From NCBI RefSeq assembly GCF_002008165.1, contig NZ_MRDM01000030.1:248001-312000 (forward strand): DNA of 64,000 nucleotides, given 5' to 3'. The notes under the pieces are model-generated. The model saw nothing but the letters and a program-made list of their open reading frames with translations. It made no database searches and was not told the DNA's origin. The stretch comes from Rhizobium laguerreae (lineage in GTDB: Bacteria; Pseudomonadota; Alphaproteobacteria; Rhizobiales; Rhizobiaceae). Position 1 is the stretch's first letter. Each line of letters begins with the position of its first letter. Shown in pieces: positions 52,563-61,159 of this stretch. The position numbers were made by a program, and so were the translations under genes.

Positions 52563-53387
52563 TCAACTCTGCTCGGCTTGTGCGCCGCTATCAGGCTTTG
52601 CCGGCCCAAGAACGGGCTTCTGTCCCATGGGCTGCGGCACCATTGTCTTGAAGCTTCCCTTGCCGTCGATCGACTTGCCGTCCGACCATCGTCCCGGAAC
52701 CGGCTCGCTGCCATCCTGCTGAAACCCGAGATAGGCGTAGCTGAATTCCTGCAACTCCTGCTCCTGAGGGAAGCCGTTGGGGATCGGGAAGACCTTCGAT
52801 GGCCCGCCAAGCTCCTCTAGTGCCGCCATCCACTGGTTCTGGTGCATGGTGTCTCGGGCGATGAGGTAGGAAAGCATCTCCTTCATCCCGCGATCATTGG
52901 TGAGATTGAACAACCGCGTCGCCAACACGCGACCGGTGGATTCCGCCGCGACATTCGCGGTCATATCGGCTGCGATATTGCCGCTGGCATAGATGTGCGA
53001 CATGTCGAACGGGACGCCATCCGAATCGACGGGCATCGCCGAAAGACCGGCCGAAAGAAGGTTCTTCATATTCAGTCCACCGAGAACCGCGCTTGCCACG
53101 GGGTCACCCGCAACTTGTTCCTTGACCGAGACAGGCGCGCCTTCGAGGTTTAACGCCACCGCGGTCGCCAGCATCTCGATATGCCCGAGTTCTTCCGCCG
53201 CGGTGTTCATCAACAGGTCGCGAAACTTCGGGTTGCCGCGGGCGCCGCAGGCTTGAAAGAAATATTGCATGGCGACCCTGATCTCGCCCTCGACCCCGCC
53301 GATCGCCTGTTGCAGCGCGCGGGCGAAGTGGGGATCGGGGCTTTCGACCCGAACCGGGAACTGCAGCTTTCCGTCCGTGTAAAACAT
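52563..53387 (-). CDS. Manganese catalase
   Basis: 274 residues from ATG 53387. Di-manganese ferritin-like fold: E in GEIRVAMQYFFQAC, AAEELGHIEMLATAVAL and DTMHQNQWMAALEEL provide the Glu/His ligands. Breaks down hydrogen peroxide without haem. A consensus EcfG promoter reads into it, so it belongs to the general stress response. The longer open frame to 53681 is not supported. Confidence 0.92.
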   Translation of the reverse strand: MFYTDGKLQFPVRVESPDPHFARALQQAIGGVEGEIRVAMQYFFQACGARGNPKFRDLLMNTAAEELGHIEMLATAVALNLEGAPVSVKEQVAGDPVASAVLGGLNMKNLLSAGLSAMPVDSDGVPFDMSHIYASGNIAADMTANVAAESTGRVLATRLFNLTNDRGMKEMLSYLIARDTMHQNQWMAALEELGGPSKVFPIPNGFPQEQELQEFSYAYLGFQQDGSEPVPGRWSDGKSIDGKGSFKTMVPQPMGQKPVLGPAKPDSGAQAEQS

Positions 53388-53454
53388 CGATTTCTCCTTC
53401 TTGAGGGTTGCTCGCCACGTTCGGCGAGTGGACCTGACATCCAGAAGCGGCCCC

Positions 53455-53479
53455 AACAAGAAATGTGAGAGACGGTTCC
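53455..53479 (-). promoter_or_regulatory. EcfG-type promoter for Mn catalase
   Basis: On the minus strand GGAAC (53479-53475), 17 bases, then GTT (53457-53455), matching the alphaproteobacterial general-stress sigma pattern, 68 bases before the catalase ATG. Confidence 0.6.
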
Positions 53480-53530
53480 CGCCTCTTGGAAATATCCTGG
53501 AATTGAAGCTGTTTTCCGGGCTGAGGTCGC

Positions 53531-53555
53531 GGAACCAGGGCGGTTGATCGCAGTT
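53531..53555 (+). promoter_or_regulatory. EcfG-type promoter for DUF892 gene
   Basis: GGAAC (53531-53535), 16 bases, then AGTT (53552-53555), 28 bases before the DUF892 ATG. It shares the 196-base intergenic region with the opposed catalase promoter. Confidence 0.55.
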
Positions 53556-53583
53556 AGGCATCAACCAACAAGGAGGACCTAAA

Positions 53584-54096
53584 ATGCCAGGAACCGACAT
53601 TAGGGACATCTTCGTCGCCGGTTTGAAAAATGCCCATGCGATGGAAAACCAAGCGCTTAGCATCATGAAACCGCAGCTCAAACGTATAGAGAATTACCCG
53701 GAGGTTGCCCAACGGCTCGACGCGCATATCCGGGAAACCGACGGGCAGATCGTCCGTCTGGAGGAAATCCTTGACAGTCTGAACGAGGACAATTCGACGC
53801 TGAAAGATATGGCGCTGTCGTTCACAGGATCCATGGCAGCCCTCGGCCATACCGTTGCAGGCGACGAAATTCTGAAGAATTCCTTTGCCAATTTCGCCTT
53901 CGAAAATTACGAGGCGGCAGCTTACAAGTCGCTGCTGGTGGTCGCCGAGGCAGGGGGATATGGCGCCGCCGTCACTGGCCTTCAGGCGAATCTGACCGAG
54001 GAGCTGGCGATGGCCGAATGGCTCAATGACAATCTGGCCGCGGTCACGGCAAAGTTTCTCTCGCTGCGACAGGTGGGCGAGACGGCGAAGGTCTAG
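53584..54096 (+). CDS. DUF892 ferritin-like protein (YciE/YciF type)
   Basis: 170 residues, four-helix DUF892 fold: DIFVAGLKNAHAMENQALSIM start, AHIRETDGQIVRLEEIL, and NFAFENYEAAAYKSLLVVAE. It has Glu/His positions for a metal site. Induced with stress in many alphaproteobacteria; the precise role is unknown. AGGAGG precedes the ATG. The MBL gene follows 7 bases after its stop. Confidence 0.9.
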   Translation: MPGTDIRDIFVAGLKNAHAMENQALSIMKPQLKRIENYPEVAQRLDAHIRETDGQIVRLEEILDSLNEDNSTLKDMALSFTGSMAALGHTVAGDEILKNSFANFAFENYEAAAYKSLLVVAEAGGYGAAVTGLQANLTEELAMAEWLNDNLAAVTAKFLSLRQVGETAKV

Positions 54097-54103
54097 GTCC
54101 GGC

Positions 54104-54985
54104 ATGGTCAATCAACTTCCTTTGTCCGAGACGGACCTTGCCCCGACGCAGAAATCGGCGGATGGAACAAACGTTATCGCCGCCGATCTCGCCTATCGCA
54201 CCATGTCGATCGTCAACGTCGTCTTCTATGGCGATCCGATGGGACCGGAGCCATGGGTCCTGATCGATACAGGACTTTCGACCTCGGCCGACAAGATCAA
54301 GGCTTGTGCGTCCCTGCGCTTCGGCGACGCGCGACCTGCCGCGATCGTGATGACCCATGCGCATTTCGATCACGCCGGTTCGGTCGAAAGTCTCGCCAGC
54401 TTTTGGGAGGTGCCGGTCTTTGCGCATCCGCTGGAAAGGCCATACCTGGAAGGACAGGCGTCCTATCCTCCCGCCGATCCCATGGCGGGCGGAGGTGCGA
54501 TGACGTTGCTTTCACCGCTTTACCCGCGCTCGCCGGTCGACGTCCGCCCGTGGCTCAAAATCTTGCCCCCCGACCAAACGGTCCCGGGAATGCCGCGATG
54601 GAAATGGATCCACACGCCCGGCCATTCGCCAGGCCATATATCGCTGTGGCGCGAAAGCGACCGCACGCTGATTTCAGGCGATGCCATTATCACGACAGGA
54701 CAGGAATCGGCATATGAGGCGATCGTGCAGACCCCGGAAATGCACGGGCCGCCCCGGTATTTCACGCCCGACTGGGAAGAGGCGGAAAAATCCGTGGCAT
54801 TTCTCGCTTCGCTGGAGCCGGAGCTTATCATCAGCGGACACGGCCTACCGGTAAAAGGCCAAAATGCCAGGGACAAGCTGCATCGTCTAGCCAAGTCGTT
54901 CCGCGACATTGCCGTGCCAAAAGGCGGTCGTTACGATCTTGACCCGGCAAAGCCCGGCAAATCCGGTAACGACGCCTTTCGCTGA
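54104..54985 (+). CDS. MBL-fold metallo-hydrolase
   Basis: 293 residues. Complete metallo-beta-lactamase motif: MTHAHFDHAG (H85, H87, D89, H90), HTPGHSPGHISL, LISGDAII and IISGHGLP. Resembles glyoxalase II/lactonase-type hydrolases; an AHL lactonase role is possible but not shown. In operon with DUF892 under an EcfG-type promoter. Confidence 0.85.
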   Translation: MVNQLPLSETDLAPTQKSADGTNVIAADLAYRTMSIVNVVFYGDPMGPEPWVLIDTGLSTSADKIKACASLRFGDARPAAIVMTHAHFDHAGSVESLASFWEVPVFAHPLERPYLEGQASYPPADPMAGGGAMTLLSPLYPRSPVDVRPWLKILPPDQTVPGMPRWKWIHTPGHSPGHISLWRESDRTLISGDAIITTGQESAYEAIVQTPEMHGPPRYFTPDWEEAEKSVAFLASLEPELIISGHGLPVKGQNARDKLHRLAKSFRDIAVPKGGRYDLDPAKPGKSGNDAFR

Positions 54986-55042
54986 AACTGTCGGATACTT
55001 TATCGGCAAAACGAAAACGATCGCATCAGACCGAAACGCCAA

Positions 55043-55079
55043 GGGCTGGGTCCTGTAACATACAGGATCCAGCCCTTGA
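55043..55079. terminator. Long bidirectional terminator hairpin
   Basis: A 17-bp stem with one mismatch (arms 55043-55059 and 55063-55079, starting AAGGGCTGG) and a 3-base loop. It lies between the MBL gene and the convergent small secreted protein gene, as expected of a terminator acting in both directions. Confidence 0.8.
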
Positions 55080-55150
55080 ATCTTCTCGGTCGATAAACCG
55101 TCCCAATTACGGGGTCAGCCCATCCGGCGAGGTTTGCGTGAAGAGGTCGA

Positions 55151-55465
55151 TCAATTGTTGTGGGCTGCGCAGGCTTCGTCCATCGGGGTGGCGTTGCTCG
55201 TGCCGCCCTGCGTCTGGAGATTGGCAGAGTTATTGACCGGATTGGGGCACTTGACCTTGTCCTTCGTGCCGCTGGTCGTGGAACCCGTCGTGGTGGTATC
55301 CGTTGCCATTGGCTTCTTGGCCTTCGTGTCTGTGCCTGCGCCGCCACCCTGGTCGGACTGGCTCTTATCAATGGTCGCACCTGCCGGCGCCGGATTCGAT
55401 TGTGCGAAGGCGGATGTGGCCATGCCGATAGCCAAAAGTGACGCTGCTACGAGTTTCATACGCAT
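55151..55465 (-). CDS. Small secreted Thr/Ser-rich protein
   Basis: 104 residues from ATG 55465, with GGAGGA upstream. Signal peptide RMKLVAASLLAIGMATSAFA, then a low-complexity Thr/Ser/Gly region (TDTTTTGSTTSGTK) and a C-terminus with two Cys (KCPNPVNNSA, EACAAHN) that could form a disulfide. No known domain. An EcfG-type promoter lies 44 bases upstream, so it is probably stress-induced and periplasmic. Confidence 0.75.
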   Translation of the reverse strand: MRMKLVAASLLAIGMATSAFAQSNPAPAGATIDKSQSDQGGGAGTDTKAKKPMATDTTTTGSTTSGTKDKVKCPNPVNNSANLQTQGGTSNATPMDEACAAHNN

Positions 55466-55508
55466 TGTGATGTCCTCCTTGGGATCCTTGCATACTTGAC
55501 CCACTCAG

Positions 55509-55533
55509 AACCTCATTCTTGGATCATTGTTCC
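55509..55533 (-). promoter_or_regulatory. EcfG-type promoter for small secreted protein
   Basis: On the minus strand GGAAC (55533-55529), 17 bases, then GTT (55511-55509). Third EcfG-type site within 2.1 kb. Confidence 0.55.
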
Positions 55534-55638
55534 GGCTGCAGCCGACAAAATGCACTGCCGCGCCCACAGCCATCGCGCAGTCAGGTTGAGGTCTGAAACA
55601 GCAAAAGGGACAGCTATGACGCGCAAGGGGAATGGCGA

Positions 55639-56361
55639 CTACTTCGTGTAAAGCGCTCGCGACCGCTCGAGATGCTTGAGGAGCGCCGTTTCCGAGCCAT
55701 CGACGTCGTTTGCTTCAAGGCGGTCGACGATCTCATCGTGTTCGGCGAGCGTGAATTTTTCCTTGCCGGTCCAGATCAGCATCTCGGTATGATATTCCTT
55801 CAGCCAGGCAAGCATCGCTTCGCTGACGGCGATGTAGATCGGGTTGCCGGATATCTGCGCGATGCGGGTGTGGAATTCCATGTCCGCGTCGATGAACTCT
55901 TCGGCCCGGCCAAGCGACATTCGCTGGCGCTCGATGATGTTCCTGAGATCGGCGATATCATTTGCAGAGGCACGCTGCGCGGCCTCCCGCGCCATGCCCC
56001 GCTCGAAGAAGATGCGGGCGCTCTTCAGATATTCCAGCGAGTCCGACGATTGCGACAGCATGATCTTGGCAGTGAGATCGACCTGGCGGAATATCGATTT
56101 CGCCGTCAGCCTGAGGACCTTCGCCCGCTCGCCATGCGAAATGCTGACAAGACCTTTATTGGCAAGGGACTGCATGGCCTCCCTGATCGCCGGCCGGCCG
56201 ACGCCGAAGCGTTCCATCAGCACGCGCTCGGACGGCATTTCGTCGCCGGGCTGAAGCTCGCCCGAGGTGATCATTCGCTCAAGTCGATCAAACACTTCGT
56301 CAGAGAGTTTCCGGCGGACGATTTGTTCGAGGGGCTGGGTCATCACATCTCGCTGGCTCAA
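55639..56361 (-). CDS. FadR/NanR-type GntR regulator of the apionate cluster
   Basis: 240 residues from a TTG at 56361, chosen because AGGAGG sits at the right distance; an ATG at 56343 is the alternative. Winged HTH (ELQPGDEMPSERVLMERFGVGRPAIREAMQSLANKGLV) and FCD domain (FIDADMEFHTRIAQISGN). Divergent from the RuBisCO-like gene. The sequence CTCATYATACCAG, present before both 56521 and 59241, is its likely operator. Confidence 0.88.
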   Translation of the reverse strand: MSQRDVMTQPLEQIVRRKLSDEVFDRLERMITSGELQPGDEMPSERVLMERFGVGRPAIREAMQSLANKGLVSISHGERAKVLRLTAKSIFRQVDLTAKIMLSQSSDSLEYLKSARIFFERGMAREAAQRASANDIADLRNIIERQRMSLGRAEEFIDADMEFHTRIAQISGNPIYIAVSEAMLAWLKEYHTEMLIWTGKEKFTLAEHDEIVDRLEANDVDGSETALLKHLERSRALYTK

Positions 56362-56451
56362 AATGTTTCCTCCTAACAGTTTCCGGGTCGAGAACAAAGC
56401 TGTCGGCGAAAATTTGCGGATCCGAAGATTCTACTTTTCATAATTTGGAAT

Positions 56452-56465
56452 ACTCATTATACCAG
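56452..56465. promoter_or_regulatory. Operator copy 1 upstream of RuBisCO-like gene
   Basis: The 14 bases ACTCATTATACCAG match the copy at 59189-59202 at 13 positions. It sits in the 159-base divergent promoter between the FadR-type regulator and the RuBisCO-like gene. Shared sequence at two promoters of one pathway points to binding by that regulator. Confidence 0.6.
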
Positions 56466-56520
56466 ATCACGAGTTGACGCCACGGCAATATGCGTGGCGA
56501 GAGGAGCAACCGTCCGTTTC

Positions 56521-57777
56521 ATGATGATTACCCTGACCTACCGCATCGAAACGCCCGGCAACGTCGAGGCGATGGCGGAAAAGATCGCGAGCGACCAGTC
56601 GACCGGAACCTTCGTTCCGGTCCCCGGCGAGACAGAAGAGCTGAAATCGCGCGTCGCCGCCCGTGTGCTGGCGATCCGCCCGCTCGAAGATGCGCGTCAT
56701 CCGACTTGGCCCGAGGTCGCGCCCGGCACGCTGCTTCATCGCGCCGATGTCGACATCGCCTTTCCGCTGGACGCGATCGGGACAGACCTTTCGGCATTGA
56801 TGACCATTGCGATCGGCGGCGTCTACTCCATCAAGGGCATGACCGGCATCCGCATCGTCGACATGACACTGCCCGAAGCCTTCAAAAGCGAGCATCCCGG
56901 ACCGCAGTTCGGCATCCCCGGAAGCCGCCGCCTCACCGGCGTCGAAGGCCGGCCCATCATCGGAACGATCGTCAAGCCGGCACTTGGTCTCAGACCGCAC
57001 GAAACGGCGGAACTCGTCGGCGAGCTGATCTCATCCGGCGTCGACTTCATCAAGGATGACGAGAAACTGATGAGCCCGGCCTATTCGCCGCTCAAGGACC
57101 GCGTTGCGGCGATCATGCCGCGCATTCTCGATCACGAGCAAAAGACCGGCAAGAAGGTTATGTATGCCTTCGGCATCTCGCATGCAGACCCAGACGAGAT
57201 GATGCGTAACCACGACATCGTCGCCAAGGCCGGCGGCAATTGCGCCGTCGTCAACATCAACTCGATCGGCTTCGGCGGCATGAGCTTTCTGCGCAAGCGC
57301 TCCAATCTGGTGCTGCACGCGCATCGAAACGGTTGGGACGTGCTGACACGCGATCCGGGCGCCGGCATGGACTTCAGGGTCTACCAGCAGTTCTGGCGGC
57401 TGCTCGGGGTCGATCAGTTTCAGATCAACGGTATCAGGGTCAAATATTGGGAGCCGGACGACAGCTTCGTCTCATCCTTCAAGGCCGTTAGCACGCCGCT
57501 GTTTAATGCCTCCGATTGCCCGCTTCCGGTTGCCGGCTCGGGTCAGTGGGGAGGACAGGCGCCCGAGACCTATCAACGGACCGGCCGCACCGTCGATCTT
57601 CTTTATCTCTGCGGCGGCGGCATCGTCAGCCATCCCGGCGGCCCGGCGGCCGGCGTTCGGGCCGTGCAGCAGGCCTGGCAGGCAGCCGTCGCAGACATCC
57701 CGTTGGAGACCTACGCGAAAGATCATCCAGAGCTCGCCGCCTCGATTGCGAAATTCAGCGACGGCAAGGGCGCGTGA
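56521..57777 (+). CDS. oiaX: RuBisCO-like protein, probable 3-oxo-isoapionate-4-phosphate decarboxylase
   Basis: 418 residues of the RuBisCO large-subunit fold: K152 in GTIVKPALGL and K178-DDE in DFIKDDEKLMSP, equivalent to the carbamylated Lys site. The loop-6 region is not that of CO2-fixing RuBisCO, so it is a type IV RuBisCO-like protein. Next to a DUF1537 kinase and an ApnO-like enzyme it matches OiaX (decarboxylation to L-erythrulose 1-phosphate) or OiaT (hydrolytic split) of D-apionate catabolism. The choice between the two is inferred. ATG 56524 is an alternative start. Confidence 0.72.
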   Translation: MMITLTYRIETPGNVEAMAEKIASDQSTGTFVPVPGETEELKSRVAARVLAIRPLEDARHPTWPEVAPGTLLHRADVDIAFPLDAIGTDLSALMTIAIGGVYSIKGMTGIRIVDMTLPEAFKSEHPGPQFGIPGSRRLTGVEGRPIIGTIVKPALGLRPHETAELVGELISSGVDFIKDDEKLMSPAYSPLKDRVAAIMPRILDHEQKTGKKVMYAFGISHADPDEMMRNHDIVAKAGGNCAVVNINSIGFGGMSFLRKRSNLVLHAHRNGWDVLTRDPGAGMDFRVYQQFWRLLGVDQFQINGIRVKYWEPDDSFVSSFKAVSTPLFNASDCPLPVAGSGQWGGQAPETYQRTGRTVDLLYLCGGGIVSHPGGPAAGVRAVQQAWQAAVADIPLETYAKDHPELAASIAKFSDGKGA

Positions 57778-57782
57778 CCGCG

Positions 57783-59120
57783 ATGCATCAACCTCTCGTC
57801 AGCTATTACGGGGACGACTTCACCGGCTCCACCGATGTCATGGAGGCCTTAGCCTCGAACGGCGTGTCGACCGTGCTCTTCCTCGATATTCCGACGCCGG
57901 AACTGCTTGGACGCTTTCGGGATTGCCGCGCAATCGGCATTGCCGGGACAAGCCGCAGCGAGACCCCCGCCTGGATGCAAGAGCACCTTTCGTCCGCTTT
58001 CGAGTGGCTGAATTCGCTCGGTGCTGACATCTGCCACTACAAGGTCTGCTCGACCTTCGATTCCAGCCCCGACATCGGCAATATCGGCAAGGCGATCGAA
58101 ATCGGCCGATCGGTTTTCGGGCAATCCGTCGTGCCCGTCATCGTCGGCGCGCCGCAATTGAAACGCTACACGGCATTCGGCAATCTCTTTGCCGCTTACC
58201 AGGGCCGGATCTTTCGCATCGACCGCCATCCCGTCATGAGCCGCCATCCGGTGACCCCGATGGACGAGGCGGACCTTGCGGTCCACCTGTCGAAACAGAC
58301 CCGCCTTCCCGTCCTGGTCGCCGATCTCGTCGCCATCACCGCGACGGACGCCGATGCGCGTCTCGACGAGTTGGCGTCGGGTTCGGAAGGGATCCTGCTC
58401 ATCGATGTCGACTCCGAGGCGACGCAGGAGGCCGCGGGCCGACAGCTGCTTCGTGTCACCGGCCGCTCGGGAAGTTTTGTCGCCGGCTCCTCCGGGGTTG
58501 AATATGCCATGCTCAGCGCTTGGCGGCGGAGCGGCTTCATCGCCAACGCCGGCGCCGAGTTTCCGGATGTCGGCCCGGTCGACCGCCTCGCCGTCGTGTC
58601 GGGCAGCGTATCGCCGACGACCGAGCGCCAGATCCGGACGGCTGTCGAGAACGGCTTCGAGAGCATCGCGCTCGATCCCCTTGCGCTGGTCTCGGAACAT
58701 TGCGAAGCCGCGATGGATGCGGCGGTAGAGGCCGGCATCCAGAAGCTCAGGCAAGGCAAGAGCGTCATCCTGTATACCGCGCTTGGCCCGTCTGCGGACC
58801 GTGGCGCCGACATAGACAGGGTTCCGGGCGCTCGTCACCGGCTCGGGAGCGCGCTCGGCACGATGTTGCGCCGCCTGATCGAGAACGAAGCACTATCACG
58901 TGTGGTCGTCGCCGGCGGCGACACATCCAGTCACGCGCTCAGGCAGTTGAAGATCGACGCGCTGACGACGCTCCTTCCACTGCCTCAGACCCCAGGCTCT
59001 CCGCTTTGCCTTGCGCATGGCGATCATCAACCGACAAACGGCCTGCAGATCGCACTCAAAGGCGGCCAGGTCGGGACTGACGGTTATTTCACGCAGATCC
59101 GCGAGGGAAGGAAACACTGA
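57783..59120 (+). CDS. oiaK: DUF1537 four-carbon acid sugar kinase, OiaK-like
   Basis: 445 residues in two domains: N-terminal substrate domain opening SYYGDDFTGSTDVMEAL and C-terminal nucleotide domain (VVSGSVSPTTERQI, VVAGGDTSSHALRQL). DUF1537 enzymes phosphorylate acid sugars such as tetronates and 3-oxo-isoapionate. Starts 5 bases after the RuBisCO-like stop; an in-frame GTG at 57774 would overlap it. Together they form the kinase/lyase pair. Confidence 0.78.
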   Translation: MHQPLVSYYGDDFTGSTDVMEALASNGVSTVLFLDIPTPELLGRFRDCRAIGIAGTSRSETPAWMQEHLSSAFEWLNSLGADICHYKVCSTFDSSPDIGNIGKAIEIGRSVFGQSVVPVIVGAPQLKRYTAFGNLFAAYQGRIFRIDRHPVMSRHPVTPMDEADLAVHLSKQTRLPVLVADLVAITATDADARLDELASGSEGILLIDVDSEATQEAAGRQLLRVTGRSGSFVAGSSGVEYAMLSAWRRSGFIANAGAEFPDVGPVDRLAVVSGSVSPTTERQIRTAVENGFESIALDPLALVSEHCEAAMDAAVEAGIQKLRQGKSVILYTALGPSADRGADIDRVPGARHRLGSALGTMLRRLIENEALSRVVVAGGDTSSHALRQLKIDALTTLLPLPQTPGSPLCLAHGDHQPTNGLQIALKGGQVGTDGYFTQIREGRKH

Positions 59121-59192
59121 TGGTTTCCCTGATCCGGCTCGACCCAGAAAAACGTGTGGATCATATTATTTAAGTGATATGGTGATTGACTC

Positions 59193-59210
59193 ATCATACC
59201 AGTATATGAT
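59193..59210. promoter_or_regulatory. Operator copy 2 upstream of apnO-like gene
   Basis: ATCATA and TATGAT arms around CCAGTA, overlapping the CTCATCATACCAG sequence shared with 56453-56465. It gives the downstream genes (oxidoisomerase and transporter) their own regulated promoter. Confidence 0.6.
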
Positions 59211-59240
59211 CCTATCCAGAAACGGAAAAGGTGAGGAAAC

Positions 59241-60068
59241 ATGACTAAGATTGCCCTCTTCGGCGCAGGCGGGAAAATGGGATACCGGCTCGCCAAAAAT
59301 CTCAAAGGCTCGCGTTTCGACGTCCGCCATGTCGAGGTGAGCGATGCAGGCAAGGCCCGTTTGAAGAATGATCTCGGTGTCGATTGCGTGCCCGTCGATG
59401 TCGGGCTTGACGGCGCCGACGTGGTGATCCTGGCCGTGCCGGACACGGCGATCGGCAAAGTCGCGGCAGGCATCGTCGATCAGCTCGCATCAGGTACCAT
59501 GGTGATCGCGCTGGACGCTGCGGCTCCCTTTGCCGGCCACCTGCCGAAGCGCGATGATCTCACCTACTTCGTCACCCATCCCTGCCATCCGCCGATCTTC
59601 AACGACGAGACGGACATGCAGGCGAAAAAGGACCACTTCGGCGGCCTCTTCGCCAAGCAGCATATCGTCTCGGCACTGATGCAGGGTCCGGAAAGCGCCT
59701 ACGCGCTCGGCGAGGAAATCGCCAAGCTGATCTGGGCCCCGGTCATGCGCTCGCACCGGGTCACGGTCGATCAGCTTGCCATGCTCGAACCGGGCTTGTC
59801 GGAAACCGTCTGCGCATCGCTGCTCGTCGTCATGCGACAGGCCATGGACGAATGCGTGGCACGCGGCGTTCCGGAACAGGCCGCCCGCGACTTCCTGCTC
59901 GGTCATATGAACGTGCTCGGCGCGGTCATCTTCAAGGAAGTCGACGGCGTATTCTCGGATGCCTGCAACAAGGCGATAGAGTTCGGCATCCCTGCTCTGA
60001 TGCGCGACGACTGGAAAAAGGTATTCGAACCGCAGGAGATCGTCGAAAGCATCCGGCGCATCACCTGA
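59241..60068 (+). CDS. apnO: D-apionate oxidoisomerase-like protein
   Basis: 275 residues: Rossmann start KIALFGAGGKMGYRLAKNL and a phosphogluconate-dehydrogenase-like helical C-terminal domain (VTHPCHPPIFNDE, EPGLSETVCASLLVVMRQAMDECV). ApnO converts D-apionate to 3-oxo-isoapionate, the substrate of OiaK. The neighbours make that reaction likely; the assignment is by context and family, not by experiment. Confidence 0.7.
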   Translation: MTKIALFGAGGKMGYRLAKNLKGSRFDVRHVEVSDAGKARLKNDLGVDCVPVDVGLDGADVVILAVPDTAIGKVAAGIVDQLASGTMVIALDAAAPFAGHLPKRDDLTYFVTHPCHPPIFNDETDMQAKKDHFGGLFAKQHIVSALMQGPESAYALGEEIAKLIWAPVMRSHRVTVDQLAMLEPGLSETVCASLLVVMRQAMDECVARGVPEQAARDFLLGHMNVLGAVIFKEVDGVFSDACNKAIEFGIPALMRDDWKKVFEPQEIVESIRRIT

Positions 60069-60076
60069 ACAGGCTT

Positions 60077-60096
60077 GGGGAGGGCAAACCCTCCCC
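60077..60096. terminator. Hairpin between apnO and SBP genes
   Basis: GGGGAGGG and CCCTCCCC with a CAAA loop, 8-bp perfect stem, no U-tract. Likely a partial terminator or RNA-processing site before the binding-protein gene. Confidence 0.5.
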
Positions 60097-60144
60097 TCAA
60101 CCGCCCCAGGGAGAAGGGGCTTCATTCACAACAGGGAGGAAACA

Positions 60145-61086
60145 ATGAAACTGACGCGCAGACTGACACTTGCAGCTTTTGCCGGAGCATTGGCGCTCGG
60201 AACAGCTCTTCCGGCCTTTGCGGCCGATCTCATCGCCATCATCACGCCGGCGCATGACAATCCTTTCTTCAAGGCCGAAGCCGTCGGCGCTGAAGCCAAG
60301 GCGAAGGAACTCGGCTACGAAACCCTCGTCATGACGCATGACGACGACGCCAACAAGCAGTCCGAAATGATCGACACGGCGATCGGGCGCGGCGCCAAAG
60401 CGATCATTCTCGACAATGCCGGAGCCGACGCCTCCGTCGCGGCCGTCAAAAAGGCAAAGGATGCAGGCATCCCGTCCTTCCTGATCGACCGCGAAATCAA
60501 CGCCACCGGCGTTGCCGTCGCCCAGATCGTCTCGAACAACTACCAGGGCGCCCAGCTCGGGGCGCAGGAATTCGTCAAGCTGATGGGTGAGAAGGGCAAT
60601 TACGTTGAGCTGGTGGGCAAAGAGTCCGACACCAATGCCGGCATCCGCTCGCAAGGCTATCATGACGTCATCGACGACTATCCGGACCTGAAGTCCGTCG
60701 CCAAGCAGTCTGCCAACTGGAGCCAGACGGAAGCCTATTCGAAGATGGAAACCATCCTCCAGGCAAATCCCGACATCAAGGGCGTGATTTCAGGCAACGA
60801 CACCATGGCCATGGGTGCGATCGCTGCGCTGCAGGCGGCCGGCCGCAAGGACGTGATCGTCGTCGGCTTCGACGGTTCCAACGACGTGCGCGACTCCATC
60901 AAGTCGGGCGGCATCAAGGCAACGGTCCTGCAGCCCGCCTATGCGCAGGCTCAGTTGGCGGTGGAACAGGCCGACACCTACATCAAGAACAAGACGACGC
61001 CAAAGGAAGAGAAGCAGCTGATGGACTGCGTTCTCATCAACGCCGACAATGCCGACAAGCTCGAAACCTTCGCCCTGAAGAACTGA
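60145..61086 (+). CDS. Ribose-type sugar ABC transporter substrate-binding protein
   Basis: 313 residues: signal peptide about 1-27 (ending LPAFA) and periplasmic-binding-protein type I fold (ITPAHDNPFFKAEAVGAEAKA, NNYQGAQLGAQEF, GNDTMAMGAIAALQA, GFDGSNDVRDSIKSG). Close to D-ribose/D-allose binders. With the adjacent pathway genes it probably imports apionate, apiose or a related branched sugar acid. Confidence 0.9.
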   Translation: MKLTRRLTLAAFAGALALGTALPAFAADLIAIITPAHDNPFFKAEAVGAEAKAKELGYETLVMTHDDDANKQSEMIDTAIGRGAKAIILDNAGADASVAAVKKAKDAGIPSFLIDREINATGVAVAQIVSNNYQGAQLGAQEFVKLMGEKGNYVELVGKESDTNAGIRSQGYHDVIDDYPDLKSVAKQSANWSQTEAYSKMETILQANPDIKGVISGNDTMAMGAIAALQAAGRKDVIVVGFDGSNDVRDSIKSGGIKATVLQPAYAQAQLAVEQADTYIKNKTTPKEEKQLMDCVLINADNADKLETFALKN

Positions 61087-61100
61087 TCAGCAGCGACTTG

Positions 61101-61126
61101 CGGAGGGCGCGCGGCTGCGCCCTCCG
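61101..61126. terminator. 10-bp hairpin after SBP gene
   Basis: CGGAGGGCGC and GCGCCCTCCG with a 6-base loop, starting 14 bases after the SBP stop. It can protect the SBP mRNA or attenuate the ATPase and permease genes. Confidence 0.6.
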
Positions 61127-61159
61127 TAATGCATTTTGCAAGACGTCGAGGTTCAAAGC

